Positions 58,181 to 64,000 of a DNA stretch of 64,000 bases are shown here, piece after piece. Made by a program: the position numbers and the translations under genes. The first letter of the stretch is position 1; each line of letters starts with the position of its first letter. The notes under the pieces are model-generated. The model was not told where the DNA came from. It worked only from the letters and a program-made list of their open reading frames with translations, and made no database searches. Origin of the DNA: CAVXSP01 sp963764505 (lineage in GTDB: Bacteria > Acidobacteriota > Vicinamibacteria > Vicinamibacterales > SCN-69-37); contig CAVXSP010000001.1 in NCBI GenBank assembly GCA_963764505.1, forward strand, positions 1,798,001-1,862,000, written 5' to 3'.

Positions 58181-60475
58181 ATGACCCTTTCCAGGCGGCC
58201 GAACGACGCACGCGAACGACCGGGTACCGGCGGGCCGGAACGGACCGGACGGCGTCGGCTCACGAGCCGATTCGAACGCCGCATCTGGATGAACGCCGCA
58301 CGCGCGGGCGCCTGGCGGCAACGCTGGCGCGCGCTCGCGCCGCGCCGGCGGATGGCCGTTGTCGTCGCGTCGGCGGTTGCGGCCGTCGGTCTCGCGCTGA
58401 CGATCGGCGTCGCCCTCAGCCTGCCGGATCCGCGGGAGATCCGCGCCGCGGCGGAAGCCGACCACGTCACGACGATCTTCGACGCGTACGATCGGCCGAT
58501 GTTGACCGTCGAGAAGGAGGAGCGGATCGAGGTGCCGCTCGAGAAGATCTCGCCTAACCTCATCCACGCCGTCATCGCGGTCGAAGACGGGCGGTTCTAC
58601 TCGCATCCCGGCTTCGACGCGGGGCGGATTCTCGCGGCGGCCTGGGCGGACGTGCGGGAGGGCGCGCGGTCGCAGGGCGCCTCGACCATCACCCAGCAGC
58701 TGGCGCGAAAGATGTTCCTCGACGACCAGAAGACCTGGTGGCGCAAGTGGCGCGAGCTCGTGCTGGCCGTCCGCATCGAACACGAGTTCAGCAAGGACAG
58801 AATCCTCGAGCTGTACCTGAACACCGTGTACTTCGGTCACGGCTACTACGGCGCCGAAGCGGCGTCGCGCGGATACTTCGGCAAGCCGGCCAGCGGGGTC
58901 ACGCTCGGCGAAGCCGCGCTGCTGGCCGGACTGATCCAGGCGCCGTCGGCGTACGCGCCGCAGGCGCATCCCGACCGCGCCAAGGCACGCCGGGCGGTCG
59001 TCCTGTCGCGTATGGTCGATGAGGGCTACCTGACACCGGCGGATGCCAGGCGGCTGGCCGCCGCCCCGCTGCGGCTGCATCAGCCGCCGCCGCCCGACGG
59101 GTTCGCCCAGTACTTCAAGGCCTACGTCGTGCGCCAGCTCGTGCAGCGGTTCGGCGAGGACCGCGTGTTCGACGAAGGCCTGCGGGTGTTCACCACGCTG
59201 GATCCGGGGGTGCAGCACGATGCCGAGCGTGCCGTATCGTCCGGCTTGAGCCGGGTCGAGCGGATGCCGGGATACCGCCATCCACGATTCGCCGCAGGCG
59301 ACCAGAAGCATCCGGCGGCGGCGCCGACCGGCGATTCGACACCCTATCTGCAGGGCGCGCTCGTCGCGCTGGACCCGGCCAATGGATCGATCCGGGCGCT
59401 GGTTGGCGGACGCGACTACAACCAGAGTCCGTTCGATCGCGCCACACAGGCGAGACGCCAGGCCGGGTCGGCGTTCAAGCCGTTCGTCTACGCGGCGGCG
59501 CTCGAAGCGGGCTACACGCCGGCGTCGGTTCTGACCGACCTCGATTCCGCAACGGCGCCGGGGACCGACTGGATGCCGGACGAGGCGCACGAGTCCACCA
59601 CCAGCGCGATGACCTTGCAGGTCGCGCTGCGGACCTCCAGCAACCGGGCGGCGGTCCGACTGCAATCCGAGCTCGGGCTGTCTCGGGCCGAGGACTACGT
59701 CCGGCGGTTCGGATTCGAGTCGGCGCCGGCCGTCCCGTCGCTGGTCCTGGGCACGGCCGATGTGTCGGTCCTCTCGATGGCGAGCGGCTACGCCGCGTTC
59801 GCCAACGCAGGACAGATGCCCGTGCCGGTCGCCGTGCGGCGCGTCGAGAGCCGGACCGGTCAGCTGCTGTTCCAGGACATGTCCCTGCCGAAGCCGGTGA
59901 TCAGCCCGATCAGCGCGTTCATCATGGCCCAGATGCTCGCAGACACGGTCAACAGCGGCACGGGGTATCGCGTGCGTCAGGAGGGGTTCACGCTTCCCGC
60001 GGGCGGCAAGACCGGCACGACCGACGACTTCCACGACGCATGGTTCATCGGATTCACGCCGTCCCTCGTCACGGCGGTGTGGGTCGGGCTGGATCAGCCG
60101 GAACAGACCGTGATGAACGGGTTCGGCTCGGATCTGGCGGCGCCGATCTGGGCGAGGTTCATGCGTACGGCCCTGCCGAAGATCGCGCTCCAGCAGCGGC
60201 AGGCCGACGATGGGCGCCCGCGTTGGGTGCCACAGCCTGCGGGCGTCGTCGCCGCGCAGGTGTGCCGGATCTCCGGTCAGCTCGCCGCGCCCGGGTGCGA
60301 ACACGTCCTCGTGACGGATCCCGACGGCGAGACGAGCGAGCGATCGATGGTCACGACGGAGTACTTCCGGCGCGGCACCCAGCCCACGGAGCTCTGCACG
60401 CTCCATCCTGACGAGCCGCACGATGGCTTCGGCCTGTGGGGCGGCATCAAGCGTCTCTTCGGAAACGGAAAGTAG
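58181..60475 (+). CDS. Penicillin-binding protein 1A (bifunctional transglycosylase/transpeptidase)
   Basis: A 764-residue class A PBP. After a basic cytoplasmic part comes one membrane helix (MAVVVASAVAAVGLALTIGVAL, about 55-76). The GT51 domain has AVEDGRFYSHPGFD (catalytic Glu), QGASTITQQLARKMFL, and RILELYLNTVYFGHGYYG. The transpeptidase domain has SAFKP (active Ser), SSN and KTGTT. It polymerises and crosslinks peptidoglycan. The N-terminus is longer than average by about 40 residues and rich in Arg. ATG 58181 is 97 bases from the divergent tolC start. Confidence 0.95.
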   Translation: MTLSRRPNDARERPGTGGPERTGRRRLTSRFERRIWMNAARAGAWRQRWRALAPRRRMAVVVASAVAAVGLALTIGVALSLPDPREIRAAAEADHVTTIFDAYDRPMLTVEKEERIEVPLEKISPNLIHAVIAVEDGRFYSHPGFDAGRILAAAWADVREGARSQGASTITQQLARKMFLDDQKTWWRKWRELVLAVRIEHEFSKDRILELYLNTVYFGHGYYGAEAASRGYFGKPASGVTLGEAALLAGLIQAPSAYAPQAHPDRAKARRAVVLSRMVDEGYLTPADARRLAAAPLRLHQPPPPDGFAQYFKAYVVRQLVQRFGEDRVFDEGLRVFTTLDPGVQHDAERAVSSGLSRVERMPGYRHPRFAAGDQKHPAAAPTGDSTPYLQGALVALDPANGSIRALVGGRDYNQSPFDRATQARRQAGSAFKPFVYAAALEAGYTPASVLTDLDSATAPGTDWMPDEAHESTTSAMTLQVALRTSSNRAAVRLQSELGLSRAEDYVRRFGFESAPAVPSLVLGTADVSVLSMASGYAAFANAGQMPVPVAVRRVESRTGQLLFQDMSLPKPVISPISAFIMAQMLADTVNSGTGYRVRQEGFTLPAGGKTGTTDDFHDAWFIGFTPSLVTAVWVGLDQPEQTVMNGFGSDLAAPIWARFMRTALPKIALQQRQADDGRPRWVPQPAGVVAAQVCRISGQLAAPGCEHVLVTDPDGETSERSMVTTEYFRRGTQPTELCTLHPDEPHDGFGLWGGIKRLFGNGK

Positions 60476-60517
60476 CAACGCTGCCGGCGACGTCGGACGA
60501 CGTGGGATGATGTCCGG

Positions 60518-61549
60518 GTGCCGCTCTCCTCGGTGGTCGGCCACCCGCATCTCGTGGACCTCCTTCGTGCCGGCGTCGCGCGCGACCGCGTGCCGCAGAG
60601 CCTGCTCTTTGCGGGCCCGGAGGGTATCGGCAAACGGACCACCGCGCTGGCGCTCGCACAGGCGATCAACTGCCCGGAACGGCCGACGGATCGAACGCCC
60701 GCGGCCGGCGCGGGCGCGTCCGCCGGAGTCGACGCGTGCGGCACATGCGCGACGTGCCAGCGCATTGCCCGCGGGCAGCACACGGACGTGACGCTCATCG
60801 AGAAGGGCGACGAGGCGTCGATCAAGATCAAGCGGCTGCGCGAGCAGCTCCTGGAGGTGGTCGGATACCGGCCCTTCGAGGCGCGCCGACGGATCTTCAT
60901 CATCGATCCGGCGGACGAGCTGACGGTCGAGGCGCAGGACGCGCTGCTGAAGACGCTGGAGGAGCCGCCGCCCAGCGCCATCCTCGTGCTGGTGAGCGCG
61001 TATGCCGATACGCTGCTCCCGACGATCCAGTCGCGGTGCCGCCGCCTGCGTTTCTCGCCGCTGCCGGACCGCGACGTCGCCCGCGTGCTCGCCGAGCGCT
61101 GCGGGATCGACCCCGCCCGCGCCCGGCTGATGGCGGCGGGTGCCGGCGGCAGCGTCAGCCGTGCGCTGCAGGAGGAGGCAGGCGACCTTGCCGACGACCG
61201 CGAGGCCGCCCTGGCGCTGCTGCGGGCGTCGGCGGCGCGCGAGGTCGTCCCGCGGCTCAAGGCCGCGGCGGCGTTCGCCCAGCACGGATCCAGACGCCGC
61301 GATCGGGAAGCGATGGCCGACCGGCTCGCGCTGCTCGGATCGCTCTGCCGCGACGCCGCCGCGCTCCAGGCCGGCGCGAGCCGCCTGCTCACCAACAGCG
61401 ATCTCGCCGACGCCCTGCAGGACGTCGCAGAGCTGGTCGGCCTCGACCGCCTGACCCGCGCCTACGGCATCGTCACGCGCGCGCAGCAGGCACTCGATCG
61501 CAATGCGAGCCCGAAGATCGTCGCCGATTGGGTGGGCGTGTCGATGTGA
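60518..61549 (+). CDS. holB: DNA polymerase III subunit delta'
   Basis: A 343-residue AAA+ protein of the clamp loader. The P-loop form FAGPEGIGKRTTALALAQ is that of HolB, and the zinc-binding CGTCATCQRIARGQH follows near residue 75. Sensor and SRC motifs are seen in DALLKTLEEPPPSAILVLVSA and TIQSRCRRLRFSPL. GTG 60518 is taken as start. Its stop lies in the first letters of a word repeat (61549). It probably shares a transcript with PBP1A (42-base gap), although no functional link exists. Confidence 0.93.
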   Translation: MPLSSVVGHPHLVDLLRAGVARDRVPQSLLFAGPEGIGKRTTALALAQAINCPERPTDRTPAAGAGASAGVDACGTCATCQRIARGQHTDVTLIEKGDEASIKIKRLREQLLEVVGYRPFEARRRIFIIDPADELTVEAQDALLKTLEEPPPSAILVLVSAYADTLLPTIQSRCRRLRFSPLPDRDVARVLAERCGIDPARARLMAAGAGGSVSRALQEEAGDLADDREAALALLRASAAREVVPRLKAAAAFAQHGSRRRDREAMADRLALLGSLCRDAAALQAGASRLLTNSDLADALQDVAELVGLDRLTRAYGIVTRAQQALDRNASPKIVADWVGVSM

Positions 61550-61584
61550 AGCCAGAAGCCAGCAGCTAGCAGCCAGAAGCCAAG
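61549..61584. repeat. Word-repeat spacer (GAAGCCAG/CAGCTAGCAG) between holB and pdxA
   Basis: The words GAAGCCAGAAGCCAGCAG, CTAGCAG and CCAGAAGCC follow each other without other sequence; the TGA of holB is in the first copy. The centre CAGCTAGCAG is near-palindromic. Confidence 0.7.
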
Positions 61585-61625
61585 TTCTCGCCCGAAGGCG
61601 CTAGAGTGGTTCCTCCGGTCTGCCC

Positions 61626-62525
61626 ATGTCGCTGCCACCCATCGCCATCACCGCCGGGGACCCGTCCGGCATCGGTCCGGAGATCGCGGTCGATGCCGCC
61701 GGCGACGCGCGCGTGACGGCCGTCTGCCGGCCGATCATCTACGGGCCTCACCTGCCGGAGGAGGTCGCGCGGTTCCCCGTCGGGCGGATCGATCCGGAGT
61801 CCGGCCGAGCGGCGTACGAGTCCATCGTGCAGGCCACGCGTGACGCGCTCGCGGGCCAGGTCGCGGCGGTCGTGACCGCGCCCATCAACAAGGCGGCGTT
61901 CGCCGCGGCCGGCTACGCGTGGCCGGGCCATACGGAGCTGCTGGCGCACCTCTGCGGCGTGCGCGAGGTGGCGATGATGTTCTGGTCGGATCGGCTCCGA
62001 GTCGTGCTGGCGACCGTGCACGTGCCGCTCGCGATGGTGCCGGCCGCGCTCACGCTGGACCGCGTCGCCAGCGTACTGCGTCTCACGGCGTCTTCGTTGC
62101 CGCGCTTCGGCGTGCCGTCCCCGCGGATTGCCCTCGCCGGTTTGAATCCGCACGCGGGCGAAGACGGTCTGCTCGGCCGCGAGGAGCGCGACGTGCTCGC
62201 GCGGGCGGTGGCAGAGAGCCGGTCGACCGGAGTCGACGTGAGCGGGCCGTTTCCCGCCGACACGCTGTTCGTGCGGGCGGCGCGCGGCGAATTCGACGTC
62301 GTGGTCGCCTGCTACCACGACCAGGGGCTGATTGCCGTGAAGCTGCTGGCGTTCGGCCGCGCGGTGAACGTGACGCTCGGGCTGCCGATCGTGCGCACGT
62401 CCGTCGACCACGGCACCGCCTTCGACATCGCCCGGCAGGGCAGGGCCGACGCCTCGAGCCTGGTGGAGGCGATTCTGCTGGCGGTCCGCCTGGCGCGGGC
62501 GCAGCCCGGATCCCGCCCGGCGTGA
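61626..62525 (+). CDS. pdxA: 4-hydroxythreonine-4-phosphate dehydrogenase
   Basis: A 299-residue enzyme of pyridoxal 5'-phosphate synthesis that oxidises 4-phosphohydroxy-L-threonine with NAD. The start PIAITAGDPSGIGPEI is the family signature; metal-binding His residues lie in YAWPGHTELLA, CYHDQGLIAVKLLAF and SVDHGTAFDIA. Length is a little below the usual 330 because of a short middle. ATG 61626 is well placed. It is followed 26 bases later by smpB. Confidence 0.94.
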   Translation: MSLPPIAITAGDPSGIGPEIAVDAAGDARVTAVCRPIIYGPHLPEEVARFPVGRIDPESGRAAYESIVQATRDALAGQVAAVVTAPINKAAFAAAGYAWPGHTELLAHLCGVREVAMMFWSDRLRVVLATVHVPLAMVPAALTLDRVASVLRLTASSLPRFGVPSPRIALAGLNPHAGEDGLLGREERDVLARAVAESRSTGVDVSGPFPADTLFVRAARGEFDVVVACYHDQGLIAVKLLAFGRAVNVTLGLPIVRTSVDHGTAFDIARQGRADASSLVEAILLAVRLARAQPGSRPA

Positions 62526-62551
62526 GCCGCGACTTGCAGTACTGTGACCCG

Positions 62552-63022
62552 ATGGCCCGAGATGACGCCTCCGACGAGCAGCTGATTGCGGACAATCGCA
62601 AGGCGCATCACGATTACCACCTCCTCGAGACGTTCGAGGCGGGACTGGCGCTGACCGGCACCGAGGTGAAGGCGATGCGCGAGGGACGGGCGAACCTGCG
62701 GGACAGCTACTGCCGGATCGACCGCGGCGAGGCGTTTCTCCTGGGTGCGCACGTCGGGCAGTACAGCCATGGCGGCTCCGCCTCGCACGATCCGCTGCGG
62801 CCGCGCAAGCTCCTGCTGCACCAGCAGGAGATCCGGAAGCTCCTCGGCAAGACGACCGAGAAGGGCATGACCATTGTCCCGCTGCGCATGTACTTCAAGA
62901 AGGGGCGGGCCAAGCTCGCGATCGCGCTCGCGAAGGGCAAGAAGACCTACGACAAGCGGGAGACGATCCGGCGCCGCGAAGCCGAGCGCGAAACCCGCGC
63001 AGCGATGAAGAGCCGCCGCTAG
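62552..63022 (+). CDS. smpB: SsrA-binding protein SmpB
   Basis: A 156-residue OB-fold RNA-binding protein which brings tmRNA to stalled ribosomes. The conserved parts are NRKAHHDYHLLETFEAGLALTGTEVKA, REGRANLRDSYCRI and the C-terminal helix KKTYDKRETIRRREAERET that enters the ribosome. ATG 62552 lies behind a poor RBS (GTGACCCG); an upstream GTG at 62522 overlapping the pdxA stop is possible, but its codons are not conserved. The tmRNA gene is not seen in the window. Confidence 0.95.
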   Translation: MARDDASDEQLIADNRKAHHDYHLLETFEAGLALTGTEVKAMREGRANLRDSYCRIDRGEAFLLGAHVGQYSHGGSASHDPLRPRKLLLHQQEIRKLLGKTTEKGMTIVPLRMYFKKGRAKLAIALAKGKKTYDKRETIRRREAERETRAAMKSRR

Positions 63023-63059
63023 CGCGTGTCGTGGCACGTGTGATGGTCGATACGATCGC

Positions 63060-64000
63060 ATGAAAGCATTCCTGTTTGCCGGTGCGCTGGCGCTGACTGC
63101 ATGCCAGGCCCTCGCGCAAACGCCCGAGGCCGCGGGTGATACCAGCCTGGCCATCCCGACGGGGCATGACGCCAACGTCAGCGTGGCCCGCTACTCGTAC
63201 GTCGAGCCCGATGCGCTGCGCATCTCGATCACGGGCGCCAAGATCGGAGGCGAATACGCCGACACGCGGTGGCTCGGTTCCCACCGGCACTGGTTCGCTC
63301 GCGGCGAGGTGCGCGGCGTGATTGGAGACGTCGCGTACGACGGCTGGTGTTCACCGTGGCTGATCACGCGCAACGGCGCCTCGCCCAATGGCTACGAGCT
63401 GGATCTCGGCGATGCCTCACCGTGCGGCGAGACCGGCGACCGGGACTGGTACGTGGAGGCTCGTGCCCTGGTCGGGAAGGATCTCGTCGGCCGGAAATGG
63501 GCGTGGTCGCCGAGCACCGGCGTGGGCTTCCGTCATTTGTCGAATGGCACGACCGGCATCGCCGGATACCGCACCGATGACTACCTCTATCTGCCGATCG
63601 GCATTGCGGCACGCACCAAGGCGGCTTCGCACGGCGTGCTGAGCTTCAACCTGGAGTACGATCGGCTGCTCCGCGGCTGGCAGAAGACACGCGACTCCGA
63701 ACTGGGCGGCGGTGCCGTTCCCGCGACCCCGACCGCGCCCGGGTTCACGATCGACCGCTTCACCGACATGTCGTTCACTCAGCCTCGCGGATGGGCACTG
63801 CGCGCGAGCGCGAGATATCGGATGACCGCCCACTGGTCGGTGGAACCGTACTACATCCGCTGGCACGTCGGCGCCTCACCGGTGAGCGATGGGACCGTGG
63901 TGTTTACGGTCGACAACGTGACGGCGCTCGAGCAGCTCGGTGCGTATGAACCCCGGAACGTCACGAACGAGTCCGGCGTGAAAGTGGGCTTCCACTTCTG
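63060..64000 (+). CDS. Outer-membrane beta-barrel-like protein (cut by the window end, probably at its stop codon)
   Basis: The frame from ATG 63060-63062 has a signal peptide (MKAFLFAGALALTACQALA, cleavage before QTPEA) and then about 290 residues of alternating hydrophobic and polar strands with many Tyr/Trp (RISITGAKIGGEYADTRW, WSVEPYYIRWHVG). It ends VKVGFHF with TG as the last two window bases, which would be TGA with one more A. A C-terminal Phe is the outer-membrane barrel signal. I do not recognise the family. It is 37 bases after smpB. Confidence 0.78.
   Translation, partial: MKAFLFAGALALTACQALAQTPEAAGDTSLAIPTGHDANVSVARYSYVEPDALRISITGAKIGGEYADTRWLGSHRHWFARGEVRGVIGDVAYDGWCSPWLITRNGASPNGYELDLGDASPCGETGDRDWYVEARALVGKDLVGRKWAWSPSTGVGFRHLSNGTTGIAGYRTDDYLYLPIGIAARTKAASHGVLSFNLEYDRLLRGWQKTRDSELGGGAVPATPTAPGFTIDRFTDMSFTQPRGWALRASARYRMTAHWSVEPYYIRWHVGASPVSDGTVVFTVDNVTALEQLGAYEPRNVTNESGVKVGFHF

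Noticed and set aside
56681..61285. Very long open frame on the minus strand covering PBP1A and holB
   Set aside because: In high-GC DNA the antisense of real genes is often open. Only the tolC part (from GTG 58084) has family motifs; the plus-strand genes have complete PBP1A and HolB signatures.

Overview
The window is high-GC DNA from a Gram-negative bacterium with lipopolysaccharide. The LPS/heptose genes, Tat-exported and outer-membrane proteins, a Ser/Thr kinase fused to a TolB-like propeller, an ECF-sigma/kinase-TPR remnant and many envelope glycan genes together suggest an Acidobacteriota member, perhaps Vicinamibacteria. That placement is inference from gene style; no rRNA is present. 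About 55 real genes are seen, plus three tRNAs.

Layout. 1-23 kb is an envelope or exopolysaccharide locus: nucleotide-sugar enzymes, a flippase, an acyltransferase, methyltransferases and a GH30-like secreted hydrolase, then a long plus-strand operon (9.8-23.0 kb) of GT4 and GT2 glycosyltransferases, an FAD mutase-like protein, a deacetylase, two paralogous small membrane proteins, a BNR-type lipoprotein and a Gfo/Idh oxidoreductase. 23-27 kb holds a Tat-exported fibre-like protein, an MgtC protein and a GT-C/TPR membrane protein. 27.2-39.2 kb is accessory DNA inserted at a tRNA-Leu(GAG) gene. It is divided by three further copies of the tRNA 3' part into three cassettes: MerR + MntA/HepT; a kinase-propeller gene; and a lipoprotein, a broken kinase-TPR gene, DUF4926, one IS256-family and one IS21-family element. 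No integrase is visible in it. 39.2-42.8 kb is the conserved gap-pgk-tpiA-secG block. 42.9-51.6 kb is the lipid A/inner-core set (waaA, lpxK, a late acyltransferase, waaF, gmhB, split hldE, a waaC-like gene). 51.7-64 kb has tRNA-Val, tRNA-Asp, a propeller lipoprotein with GH15, a HlyD/TolC pair, PBP1A, holB, pdxA, smpB and an outer-membrane protein cut by the window edge.

Three things stand out: the tandem tRNA-Leu cassette array with repeated flanking motifs; two families of long palindromes that sit exactly at gene ends and even supply stop codons; and frameshifts caused nearly always by one extra base, dense in the IS elements and also present in gap. The last point looks more like uncorrected assembly error than decay.
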